Assembly (NCBI GenBank): GCA_033439295.1 | Contig: JAVTLE010000021.1 | Coordinates: forward strand, 1,240,009-1,304,008 | From: Deuterostichococcus epilithicus | Lineage: Eukaryota > Chlorophyta > Trebouxiophyceae > Prasiolales > Stichococcaceae | Direction of reading: 5' to 3' | Length of the DNA stretch: 64,000 nucleotides | Shown: positions 20,792 through 37,006 of the stretch, piece after piece | How the letters are laid out: each line of letters opens with the position of its first letter | How positions within the stretch are numbered: position 1 is the first letter of the stretch | Notes under the pieces: model-generated | Database searches by the model: none | Told to the model about the DNA's origin: nothing | Seen by the model: only the letters and a program-made list of their open reading frames with translations | Made by a program: the position numbers and the translations under genes

Positions 20792-22060
20792 CTACTGCTG
20801 CTTTGAGCCCAGCCCGTACAGGACTTGGGCCGTCTCCGCCAGCAGGGAGTTCACGAAGAACAGCAGGACCGAAAAGCCGGCCACAATGGCAATGACCAGC
20901 ACCGTATTCAGCAGCGCCTGCACTCACACAAGGATCCGTTCACCAGGTGGTCACCGTCAGCTGCTGATCGTCACAAAGCGCCTCACTGCAGTGCCCATGT
21001 GATGCGCCACAGGCAGAAATGGCAGACGCCGCTTGCGTGCAGGCCGTGGCGACTCACGCTGGAGATGGTCGGCCACTCAATCAGCTGCACCTCCCGCAAG
21101 ACACCCTGCAGACAAGGGACAATCGCATGTTGAATTCGAGACGGTCTTGAGGATGGGAGAAGATGCCGTGGCGCTGAATGCCAAGTGACAAGGCAGCGTG
21201 TGCGCATCAGCCGCATGTTGCAAAGACGAAAATGGCCTCACCTCCACCAGGTTGGGCTTTCCCTCCCGCTGCTGCTGCTGCAGCTGACGCCGCAGCTCTG
21301 CGGCCTTCAGCTCTGGCTCTCCGCTGGATAGCGCCTGCTCCTGCAGCCGCGCAAGTCACGATTGATTTGTGCTAGGCGCATAGCACCGAGGACCGAGCAG
21401 CACATCGGCCGACTTGAACGCAAGGGAGACCTTCAAACTGAGGCAGCATCAGCAGCGCCACACATGGAATCTCGCATACAGAACGGTAGAGCCCGACCTG
21501 CAGCTGCCGCCGTTGGTCGCCGCTGTCTGCCGGAGCGCCGGGCTCGGCAACCTGCTGAGTGGCGATTGGCGCGACCTCCGCCTCTGCCTGTGGCTCCGCC
21601 TGCGTTGTGTGGTGCACTGGTCCATTCAGCAATGTGCGCTGTGAGCAAGATGAAGTTGCCCTATGCAGGTGATGCCGCCGTTGTATGCAGCGCTTCGCCA
21701 CGTGCCCACCTGCTGCGCCTCATCGGGCTGCTCCTGCTGCTCTTGGTGCTCCTGCTCCTGTCGCTGCTCGCTGCGCTCTTTTGTGGTGGTGCCAGTCTGC
21801 GGCGGGGCTGCTGCTGGCGCCTTCTGCTGCTCTCGCTCCTGCACATCCGACTTCGCCTTCGGCGGCGACTTCTTCTTCGAGCCCGGACGCTTGGCAGCCT
21901 TGCAGATGAGCCCGCTGCGCCGCGCCGGCAATATCTGCATCCTGTGCTGGAACGGCTGTGTGCAGTGCGCGCGCCGCAGTATCGACGTTGGGAAGCTGCT
22001 GCAAGCGATGGTACGAGAGCACGCAGCTCCCGCACCATGGTTCGTCAGGGTCAAAAGCAT
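20792..22060 (-). CDS. SECE1: plastid preprotein translocase subunit SecE
   Basis: Four exons with exact phase-0 junctions: 22060-21710, 21340-21242, 21105-21058 and 20917-20792 (TAG), giving 207 residues. The N-terminus has a transit-peptide character (CSRTIACSSFPTSILRR, RSGLICKAAKRPGSKKK), followed by a long Gln/Glu/Lys-rich linker. The conserved SecE core is GVLREVQLIEWPTISS, split by an intron from the single membrane helix (LLNTVLVIAIVAGFSVLLFF). SecE clamps SecY in the thylakoid or envelope Sec translocon. The LIEWP motif before one C-terminal helix is the hallmark of plant-type SecE. An internal Met (MQILPARR) is an alternative start. The gene is divergent from the DEAD-box helicase, with about 510 bp between the start codons. 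Confidence 0.88.
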
Positions 22061-22568
22061 GCTGGCTGCAAGAAGTGTACCGATTGTTCAGCAGGACCCT
22101 GCGACGCCTGCCGAACTTGGTTCAGTTTAACTGATCGATTTAGCTGATCCAGTTCCGCGTGAGCGTTTGCATGTGAGTTGGGGTGAGTGCCACTTCTCGT
22201 GCGGAATAGCGGAGTTTAGCGGAGTTGCGATCTGCAATCTTGCACGGTCAAGATGGCGGGAGGCCCCGAACATGTTCGGAGCCTTCGGATGCCCCTCCCA
22301 GCCTCATATTGCACGCCCGCATCCTCCCTGTTTGCGAGCTGCTGACACGCCCGCTGGAACGCGGCCCAAGCTGAGGCACTACATGTGGTGCAACGTTCTG
22401 TTTCTCAATTTGCAGCCTGCAACATCTGCAGCCTCAGCTCCTCGCTGCAAAATTCGAGCAGTGGCTCCGCAAGACACGTGAAGTGGTACTGGCTCCATCC
22501 GACGCCTACACTCGCAACTGCGCGGGCGGTGCAGAGGGCGACATCTGAGCTCGGTGCCTGCGCCACCC
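22061..22568. promoter_or_regulatory. divergent promoter region, SecE / DEAD-box helicase
   Basis: About 508 bp between two divergent start codons. It contains a short direct repeat around 22206-22226 (gcggaatagcggagtttagc). No TATA box is convincing. Confidence 0.45.
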
Positions 22569-27333
<4,765 letters not shown>

Positions 27334-27733
27334 AGGCTGTGCTGCACACCGGTCATAGCTCGTACAGCCAGTCGGTGTATAGAGACTTTCCGTCATTCGT
27401 TCCAGGCGCCAACCGCTCTTTGATCAATGAGCTCGTATGATCGAGACCTTGCAGGTGTAGCAGGAGACCGCATTCTCAGATTTGCAGCACCCCAATTGGC
27501 AGACTTCGTCACCTCAGCTTTAAAACAGTGGCGTCTGCTCGACACCCTGCGGGTTGGACCTGCTCGCTGCTTATGGCAGCGTTTCCCATGTCGGCGGCAA
27601 ACGCTGCAACCCCCATTTTATAGTACGCCACCCACCTCTCGAACAAAATTGACTCACGATTTGTGCCTCGCTGAAATCATCCCTTGCAGGATCTGTTCTG
27701 AAGTTGCTGATACCTAGGCTCAGTCTGCTCGGA
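27334..27733. other. convergent intergenic region
   Basis: Holds the 3' ends of the helicase (plus) and the GMC oxidoreductase (minus). No other feature is recognised. Confidence 0.4.
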
Positions 27734-30700
27734 TTACGGGTTGGGGCGGGTGGTAGCGTTCATGGTGATGCGGCTGTTGAGCATGCGGCGCGCCTGCAAT
27801 GGACATACATTGAATAAACTGTCAGCACCATTCTGAGCAGCACCTCCCAACAAACCCATCTCATTGATCAAACTGTCAGCAACAATCTGAGCACCACCTC
27901 CCAATCTGAGCAACACCTCCCAACAAACCCACCTCCGCACATGTCGGCACATCTAAGATCAACACTCATTCTATGCCAAGACGCAGTTGGGTGTGCCCAC
28001 CTTTGGCGCCTGCCTGGCCTTGCCGACGGTGCGGCGGGTGCGGCGCAGCTGCTGCGGCTCCAGTGTGTCCGCCAGGTGCTGTGACAAAGCCACCATCGTG
28101 AGGGTGGGGTTCCAAGATCCTGCGGGTGCAAACATCTGCAAACTTCAAACACTTTTACAGTATTAAAAACATACAGAAAGCACTTCGATGTTCTGCCACA
28201 AGGCAGCTGTGCAGGAAACCTGACGGGCAGCGCACCTGACGTCGGGAACAGGCTGCCGCCCGTAACGTACACATTGTTGACGCCCCAGGGCCGGAAGTTG
28301 GGCGCCACCACAGAGTCGTCCGGCGACTCGCCCTGTTGCAGTAGCAGGTCACATCTGTTGACGTTCATCGTACGCAGATCCATGTCTGACGCGCTCATGA
28401 CGACGCAATCAGGACTGCTGTCGCGGCGCAGGTGATGCGAAGGCGGCAGCAGGCACACAGATCTGCCAAGAGAAGTACGCTCACCATCCACAGGCAGGAG
28501 GCCTCGTGCACAGCGCCCGGCTCGCGGCGCAGCTCTTTCGTCGGCGGGTCGCTGCGCCAGCCGCCTGCTGGCGCGTTGCCCTGTGCGCCGACAAGCATTT
28601 CATGCTTGTGGCCGAACAGCTCCGTCCTCAAGCACCCCCACAGTCGTGCAGCAGACGTGAAGACTTCTCCCACAGCGCAGTAGCGCAGACGGCAGTGAGC
28701 GGAGTCATTGCTGGGACTGCAGGCTGCACACCTTGATGCGCCACTTCTTGTGCGCGAGCGTCAGCGCCGCGTCGGCGTCATCGTGCCAATACTGGATGGG
28801 CGCCACCTTCCCGACGCAGTCCGTCGCCATCGCCTGCGGCGGCGGCGGCAAAGGTTTCGATGCGGGTGTCGCTATGGGAAATGACGGCGGCGCATGCGGA
28901 GCCGCTGCAATCGTGCCGACCGGAATGATCAGCGCAGAGCACAGCGAGTGCTGCGGGCCGAGAGCGCACCACGATGGTCTCCTCCACGGCTGCGTCCATG
29001 GTGTCCTACAGCGCACGGTCCTCATCCGACAGCACGATCTGCAGTGCGCAATTCGGTCACAAGTCACCAGGTCTGACCCGGCGATGCAAAAGCGATGGTC
29101 ACTTGCTTTTGCTGGTGCGGCAGCTCTGCATCTCAGACCAGGCGGCAGGTAGAGAGAACATGCGCATTGCTCGACAAAGCCGGCCTCCCGGGCAGCGGAA
29201 CTCGCCTGCAGCTTGACATTGCAGGTGGGGTCCGACCCCGGCGCCGCCTGTTCATCGAGCCGCACCCAGGTGTTCGCGTTTGGCGCAAACTCGCCCAGCG
29301 CAGCGCACACGAACAGGACGTAGCTCTCCGAGCCCTGGACGCAGGTGGGCATGCTAATTAGCAGCGCACTTGAGAACTTCTGTCAGAATTGTTTTAAATT
29401 ATGGGCGTGATGACACACAGCCCTCAATCCTGCGGGCGGGTAAGGCGCATCCGCGGAAGCGGTCAGTCCGCTCCAGCACACCAAGCAGGAGAGACGAGTC
29501 GTGAAGGGGACAGCTCTCCAGCTGTTCGTGAGACGATGGAAACTCGCATGCCTTGAGCTGTGCGGCGGTGGCGGACGCAGCGTAATCGGGGCACTCGCGC
29601 GAGGCGTCCTCGGCATAGCGGTCTGGGTCAGGGTTTGCAATTGCTGTCACCTGCGGCGGCCAAGCAAATGCTGTCAAGCACGCTTCAGCGTCATCCCTGC
29701 ATCCCACAACCTACTTGATGCTGTCTGTGGGTCATTGTGCGCCAAGCGCGGCGGCTCATATCCGTCATGTTTGCCGCGGTGGAACAGCGCCAATCTGTTG
29801 CTGGCTCGATGTCCCCATACGGACTCGACGCTCGGTGCGCGCACCTGCACGTGGTACTGGCCCTGCGTCGCCGGGTCACGGCCGGCGACGTAGACGGCGC
29901 CCAGCTCCAGCGCCGGTGACAGCGCCTTGAACGAGGAGCGCGGGATCCTGCAGTGAGGCAGGGAAGCGCCCTTTGCGAAATGCACCGCAGGGCGACACAG
30001 TCCCGCATCCTACAGTGCTGACCGCGGCAGTCCCCTGGCTGGGCGGCGAAGCATGAGCTTTGGGAGTCGTGAACGGGCCATGGGGAGGGCAGTCAGAGCA
30101 TCGGTGCACACCTGGCGGTGTAGTGGCTGATGAAGTGGCCGGTCAGGCGCTGGCCAGCGCGCGCCTGGATGGGCACGTTGTTGGGGAAGCTGTCGAGGAG
30201 CAGCGTCGCGGGCGGCACGCAGCCCATCGCCAGCACCACTTTGGCGCCACCCACGGTCACCTGCGGCATTTGAGGACGCTCTGGAACATGACCTGACATG
30301 CATCAGGTGGGATGGAGGACAGCCGGAGGCGCGTGCGCATGCATGGTAGCAAAACGGTCAGTCTGCGTATGGTGTTGGCGCAGTCAGGAACAGCGCTCGA
30401 ATGTGCAGAGGTCGCGACTGTTGCAGCAGGTGCCAGCAGGAGACACACACCTGGCCACGGCTGGTGTTGATGGCCGTGACGGTCGCGCCGTCATTGACCA
30501 GGTACTGCGTCGTGCAGTCCACCACGATGCGCAGCGGGGCGCCAGCGCCGGCCGCCGCCAGCTCGTTCTGCTGCTCGTACAGCGCCAGGAGCGGCGCTGC
30601 AATGCGCAACGACAACAAGGTCGTGGCAGCCGCATTGGTGTCGACCAGCTGAGTCGATTCAGTCGCAATCTCGCACGGAGCGGCAAATGCGCGGCTGGGC

Positions 30701-32759
30701 AGCAGCTGCAGCACTGGAATGTGTAGCCTCACCAGGGGTGGAGAACTTGTCAAATGGTCGCTGATGGTGGCGGCATTGCCAACGGACATCGGCGCGGAGA
30801 TGGCCGAGTCCGCGGTCGGCACCAGCTGCCTCAGGTTGCCCTGCAGGCCAACGCACATTCCAACAACCGTACAGCACCGTACAGTACAGCACTTGATGCG
30901 CCCGGCCTTTGTGCTGGCGCAACCGGCCCAAACGCATGCAGGGTGCGCCAGCGGTTTCCGCTATGTTGGATGCGCAATTCGACTTCAACAATCTTTTTGG
31001 CTTTAAACTCGAATCCATCCTCAAAGAGCATGTGTGTGGTTGACCGCGGTCACCTGCAGGCGCGCCTCCAGCTGCTGCTGCATTGCGGCGTAGATGGCGT
31101 CGTTCACCTGGCTGGCAGGCGTCACGCGCAGCAGGTCCGGGGCGCGCTCCCACAGCGCGTTGCTGGTGCCGCCGATGATCAGCTGCATCAAACCTGAACA
31201 AGGGCTTCAGCCTTGTGATGTTCGTGCAGCTAGTCACGTTTGCTCCAGCTGCGGGTCCTGCCGCCACAGCCAGCGCCACTCTGTGAAAAGGCCGTCTGGC
31301 TCAGCAGGTGCAGCGACACAATTGAACAATGTAACTTTGGTGCGCATCGTGGCAAAGGAGTCAGAAAGGAGCACTTGCGCACGTTCTTCAGGTATTGCGG
31401 CCATGCGGGCACCAGCTCCGGGCTGTTGGGCGTCGGCGACCAGGCGGACCAGAAGTTTGAGCGGCCGCCGAAAAAGGGGCAGCTGCCGTGCATGTACCTG
31501 CGGCAGGTGAATGCCAAAGCGTCGGGCGTTGTCTGAGCATGTCATGCCAAAGTTGAGGTTGCAAAGCTGCGGGTTTTGAGCTGTCACTTCAGTTCGACCT
31601 CATGCTGCAGCTGCGGCATGCTCGTGGATGACAGACCTCATGCAGAGCAGAACCAGTAGTAGATCGGAATGCTCACTTGATGTAGTCGTTGGCGCTTGCC
31701 GTCTCGTCTGTCAGTCGCCATGGAAACGTCTCGCTCAAACCGCCTGCCGCACATGCATGAGGGTTTTCAACATTCTGACTGTGGTTGCAGGGCGCTGTGA
31801 CCCAGAGCAATCGCAACGAGCGCTGTCTCGCATTGACTTGGCTTGCATCAGCGCATGCATCTGAGTAGTGCGAGCCTCATTCATGACTGCATTCAGCTCG
31901 CCTGACAGCTGGTGGATTGTAAGGCAATGATCATGTGAATGTCCGACAAAATGTAAGCAACCGCCTGAATCCCACCAAGCGTGTACTTGAACGGCAGCGG
32001 CAGCATCTGAAAGTGCTCCGGCAGCCAGAAGCCACCGCGCTCAAGGATCAGCACCTTGGCGCCCGGGTTGTTGGTCAGAACCTGCGAAAGCCAGTTCACA
32101 GGCCTGTTTATCGAAAGCCGGTTGAGTTTCACCGCACATACAGGCAGATGCCCCCACAACTGCGGACATGACCGCCACCCTGCAGCAAGAAAAGCGGAGA
32201 CCAGAGCACACAAACCTCCCCCAGCGCCGCCGGTTCATCGCCTTCGCTAGGCACCTGCCTCCAGTGAGGCGAAGAGGACTGGGCAGTCTTGTTTCAGCTT
32301 GCATTGAAGCAATGAACTCAGTCGTCTGCTGCATGCCGTGCCTGGTCCACAAAGCCGAGCGCAGTGAAACCGCTACCGAGGACGATGTAGTCGAACCCGC
32401 CGGAGGCCGCGACAGCCGGCCAGTCGTCATCCCTGACGAAGTAGTCCGCCGCCATCACCTGCAACGACCGGCCATGGGTGGTATCATGGATAACTAATGG
32501 GCTGCTGCGGCGGACCTGGTTATGCGCACCAGATGCTGCGGACTTTGTGACGCTGCAGCGGCGGGACCGCCGCTGCGCGCGGCGTGACATGCACTAGGCA
32601 GATGCGAGCACATGCTGAGGGCACGATGCTGACCACCTGCGCCGGCGTAGGGCTCTGTGGTCCGGGGCTGCCGAGCCCGAACTGGCACGCCTGTGTACAC
32701 AAAAGCGGCGCGGCCGTGCCCAGGATCTCAACCAAGCAAAGCGGCCACTGGAATGGCAA
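27734..32759 (-). CDS. GMC-family FAD oxidoreductase, probably secreted
   Basis: A multi-exon gene. Exon 1 (32759-32637) encodes a hydrophobic leader (VEILGTAAPLLCTQA) and joins in phase 0 to 32458-32342, which holds the FAD-binding motif DYIVLGSGFTALGF. Exon 3 (32081-31976) has KVLILERGG. Later landmarks are GGRSNFWSAW (about 31460), LIIGGTSNALWERAP (about 31180), KVVLAMGCVPPATLLLDSFP (about 30230), HEASCLWMGDSPDDSVV (about 28490 and 28330), GVNNVYVTGGSLFPTSGA (about 28290-28240), and GSWNPTLTMVALSQHLADTL (about 28120), ending at 27734. The C-terminal V-x-GGS-FP-T-G and G-NPT-T-ALS elements are classic for glucose-methanol-choline oxidoreductases, which oxidise alcohols or sugars using FAD. 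The substrate cannot be read from sequence. The intron after exon 2 appears to use a GC donor. Middle exon borders are approximate. Confidence 0.8.
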
Positions 32760-33964
32760 AGCGGCCAGCTATAAACGTGATTCAAGGCTTCAGCAGGGTC
32801 AGCGGGTGCTGCCCAGTGCTTTGAGGGACAGCGCTCTTGGTCGCACGCGCAGTATGTGCACGCGCCCCGACAGGCTGTAAGACTCGGCGCTACGAGTCGT
32901 TTACAAGCGCTGCAAGACTCTCGATCAAGGACAAAGGATGTTAATCGAGTGTGATCAGCCATCAGGCAGGCACGGTTCTGCCACGGTGCTGCCGCAGTCT
33001 GCGATGCGTGGTGCCGGATTGTGAATCTGCAAATGTATGATGCCGGAGTGCGGAGCCGAAACGCACCGGTACACCAGTGGAGCTGCCATTTTGGCTGTTT
33101 GCACCGTGCGGCCGCTTCTTTGGCGACTGGGGGCTTGTCCGTGTGCTCGCTTCTGTGGCACTGGCATGATCGCAACTGATGGGACGTACTGCAGCTCGTG
33201 ACAACCTCGCCTTCGCCGCCAAGTGCTGGTCGAAGGATGCTATAGGTTCTACAAGGGTTCTACAAGGGTCGACCGGCACAGACGAGCTGTGAATTGGGAC
33301 CGCTTTGGCACCAGATCAAACGATGTCGAGAGCTGACTCGTGTGATGCTCATGTACGACGGTACCAGACGAGAGCTCATCAGCTGACCGGCTGACTCGTG
33401 TAATGCTCCACAAGTCTTCAATCAACAGGATCTGTGGCAGGAAACGCCAGCAGTCGTCATTAAGCCCCTGAGTAGTTCAGATTGTAGCCAGCGTGTCTGG
33501 AAAGCCAGTTGCATCGAACGGGCCATGGGGGCCGTTCAGGAACTCCGTCTGCGCAACCGGGGCAGTTCAGGCAATTCGCCAGCAGACGCTCTGGAGAAGC
33601 GTCAGTCAGGTCACTCGGTTGCGGGTCAGGCAGCAGGAAGCGCCCTTGCGCAGCTAGTGGTTCCCCTGCTTGTGAAGTCCTGCACCCCTCCAGGACATCA
33701 CATGGCCGGAGGAAACGGCGGCGCCTCCCGCTGAAAGCCACCCGCTTGCGCAGCAAAGGCAGCCGCCTCTTCGTCCTTCACTCGCTCCGACAGCAGACTG
33801 CGAGCCTCCCTGCGCCCAAAGGAGATGCTTGTCTCACGTTCACAACCACAAGAGTACATGTGCCTAAGGTACACCAACAGTGAACCTGTTTGGCCGGCAG
33901 CAACACTTTCTCGTCTCCCTGCAGCCCTTTGTGCAGCGGCATGCCTGGCGTTGCTTGCACGTCA
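32760..33964. other. intergenic region with a dispersed repeat
   Basis: About 1.2 kb between the GMC start codon and the J-protein stop codon. Besides the repeat at 33429-33700 it has a doubled gttctacaaggg at about 33242-33262 and a near-duplicate ctgactcgtgt.atgctc (about 33332 and 33391). No gene is recognised. Confidence 0.4.
33429..33700 (+). repeat. dispersed repeat, copy B (intergenic)
   Basis: The second copy of the repeat in the helicase intron (26187-26440), in the same orientation. The longest perfect block is tctggagaagcgtcagtca. This copy is slightly longer and lies between genes. The class is unknown; a short non-autonomous element is likely. Confidence 0.5.
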
Positions 33965-35773
33965 TTAGAGATTGGTGCCGGACCTGAGCCGTGCTTGGCG
34001 GATCATGGGGTCCATCTTGGCCTCCTCTGAGTCGGGCTGGGGGCTGAGCACGGCGGTCTGCCGCCGCACAACCTCAGCCTTCAGCGCCTGCGATGGAGCG
34101 ATGCTGCGTCCCTGAGTTGGAGCACGATTTGCAAGCAGCGTCCAAACACTCCTCGACAGACGACTCTGCGCCGCCCGTAAGGCTAACTCAAGCAGCCGCC
34201 GCCCTCAGGGAGAGGCAGGTGCAGTCTGCTGCACGTCGCGCTTTGTGGCAGCAAGCTTCGTCGTTCAGGCTGCCATTCCTGCTGGACCCTCCGACAGCCT
34301 CACCTGGGTGCCGAGGTCGTTGAGCAGCTGCGCATCGGAGTCGGGTGTCGGCTGCCAGGGCTTGGGCCGCTTTGTCGCACCGCGCTGCCGCCGCGCCTCA
34401 GTGGCGCTCGGGTCCCATTCCTCCCACCAAGGCGTGCCGCCGCCGCCAGTGGTGTAGCTGCCCGTGTCTGTGTGCGCACCTGCTGATTTGCTGCCGCCAC
34501 CGCTGCATGAAAAACAATGGAAGGGTTTGCGGATAGGTTCTTTGGGCCTGCATTGTCCCGTCCCTGTCCGTGGCTGTTTCCCAGTCATCAGCAATCAAAG
34601 ATCATGAGGGCAAGCAGCTGGCTGCTGCATCCTGCGGTTGTCAACATGCATTGCGTGCGGATCAGATCCCAAAGCGCGTTGGCCCAGTAGGCCAGACTGC
34701 GCAGCGACCGCAGCTAACTGCTGTGTGTCTGACCTGCCGACGGCCATAGCCTGCTCAGCAGCGACCGCCAGCAGCTTGAAGGCAGCCTCCGCACGCGGAA
34801 GGCGGCATTTGTCGGGGTGCACCCTCGCTGCGCCCCGCCGGAATGCCCGCCGCACATCTTCCGCAGCAGCACCCTCCGTCAGTCCAAGCACCTGCACTTC
34901 GGTTAGGTTGCGCTCGGCACCATGTGCAAGGTATGGTTGCATGCCTGCTCCGACGCATGCTTGTGCACGTTCTAAACCGCCGTTGCAAGCCCAGACGGTG
35001 CCATGCCACGATGATGAATGTCGTTGCGCAGCAGGCCGTCCGCACGTGGCAGAGGCTGTACACGGCGGCATGCAAGTTGAAGCAGGCAGGAGCACATACA
35101 TACAAGCACATGCGCGCCTGCCAGCAGCTGGTGGCAGGCGCCGCCAGGTGCAGCCTGCATATGAGGCGCAGTGTCGCCAGGCCAGCCTCCAGCGCATCGC
35201 CGCCCGGCAGCTTGGCTGCGGCCGCCGCCGCAGCCAGCGCCCGCCCATAGGTACCCTCTCCCAAGAGATCGATTGCAGCTGATTGTGCCGCCTCAGCCGG
35301 CGAGCGCGGCAGCAGTACCCTGGCCGAGGCATGGATCTGCTCAGGGATCGCACAGCGTTTGGAGGTCGTAAAATTGCAGAGCTGCGACACAGCAGCTGGG
35401 AATCATTGCATGCCCTGACACTGTGCAAGCTGAAGGGTGAGACTCGTGTGCTGTTCCATGAACAGTCTGCTCACCTATCGGCACCATCCGCGCCAGCTGC
35501 CACTTCATCTGGGTGCGGCGGTGGAGTTGGTCTGGGTTCCCGTGCCGCAGGCGCTGCAGAAACATTTGCTGCATGCACAGCAGTCGCGCTGACAAGGCTG
35601 TTTCTGCTGCTGTTGTCGGCATCATTGGTTGCCTGCATGCCACTATCTGTGGGGCTGGGGCCGCCTTCCGGGCAGGCTGCGGCGTGTGACCTTCGCCGCT
35701 TCCTCCTGTGCTGTGCATCATCGCTAGCCGTGCCACGTGGTGCTCCGCCCAGATCCGACGATTGTCTCGGCAT
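33965..35773 (-). CDS. J-domain (DnaJ/Hsp40-type) protein
   Basis: A minus-strand gene with TAA at 33965-33967. A J domain is encoded at about 34925-34755: VQVLGLTEGAAAEDVRRAFR, then RRGAARVHPDKCR with the diagnostic HPD, then AEAAFKLLAVAAEQAM. The HPD loop stimulates Hsp70 ATPase. Upstream is an Ala/Leu-rich helical region ([40 protein letters not shown]; about 35330-35150). Downstream are a Gly/Ser-rich linker and WWEEWDPSATEARRQRG and KRPKPWQPTPD (about 34460-34330), and a last exon from 34089 ending SGTNL. The first exon may start at 35773 and carry a basic nuclear-type cluster (RRKRRRSH), but its frame and junction are not settled. This is a C-type J protein with no zinc finger or CTD fold visible. 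Confidence 0.68.
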
Positions 35774-37006
35774 GCTTCAGCTACATTTTCAGGTTCAGCA
35801 CATGAACCTCGGGATCAATGTACCAGATGATGTGGCGCATATCATGCGCTGCGCGACACGGTGGTTCAGACAACCTCAGATTCGCTGCACGCGCGAGCTG
35901 ACGCAACTCGGGCCGCCAAATTCAGCTTGTGGGTGCCGTTTACAATGCTGCAATGACGGCACAGCTCTCGCACCACCGTCAGCCAAATAATCTCAGCAAA
36001 TCTGCAACACTGACTGATACAACTTCCGTGGTGTCACCGTGCGCATGCGGCCTGAAAAGCATCCAGCAACAGCGACTGGCATCAAAGCAACATCGAGCTT
36101 GGCAGGCTGCGGGATGCCATTTGCAGGTCCAGGAAGTCGGGACGTGATGACGTGACGTGCTGTGCTGCGTTCCGGAAGCCGGAGTGTTCGGGGGCTTGCG
36201 CTGGGAGGTTGTTTAGTCGACCACTTGAGGAAGAATCAATGATGCAAGGCTCGCTGCACGACTTCGACGACTTCTGATAACTATCCGCTCCGCCACGCCA
36301 TCTCTTGGGTCCATGTTCGTCGGTCGACCGATCATACCAGCTTTAGACCGTGCAGCGAGCTCCTGATCTCGCCGCTTGATTCATGTTTAATTGTTAGCAC
36401 CACCTGTAGCAGGCATACATGCCTGATTCGAGGGCTTCAGCGCCACCCAGTGCTTCAAAATGCTCCATAGCTTTCCACTGCGCAGCCACCCCTGCCGGCC
36501 ATGGCCAGTCAGAGCACAGCTGGCAGTCGTCGGCGGGCTGCATGGCTGTTCCATAAGATCGTTTCGTTCAAAGCCGGGCGGCGCTGGGCGTCGAAACTCA
36601 CCATGGATTTGCAGAGCCATCCCTGCGCCAGGTGCGGAGGTGAAGTACCGAGCACTGCCGGCATGCATCGTCCACTGCGCACCAGCAAGACATGAAATAT
36701 TTTATTTCAGAATTTAAGATGAGCTCGTCTCCGCGGTGATGATCGATGATGCTCTATTATCCAAGCATCAAGCGTACGCATGACCGCTTGCAGGCTGCCG
36801 CCGGCAGCTATGACCAGCTTCTGCGTGGGCGGCTGCTCGGGCAGTCGCCGGTGAGACACTGCACAAGGTGTGGAATAGACTCTTGTCGAGCTTTGAGCCA
36901 ATAGCCGTGCTCTTGCCTACAAACCAAGATGCATGCAAGCCAATACCACTGGGATGTGTAGCAAAGCCAATGGCATATCGACCTGATTTTTGACCTTGGC
37001 GGGCAG
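35774..37006. other. intergenic region, nothing firm
   Basis: About 1.2 kb between the J-protein start and the first supported Cdc20-like exon. The 5' exon of the latter should lie here. At about 36251-36267 (ctcgctgcacgacttcg) and 36349-36362 (accgtgcagcgagct) a short inverted similarity is visible. I found no other structure. Confidence 0.35.
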
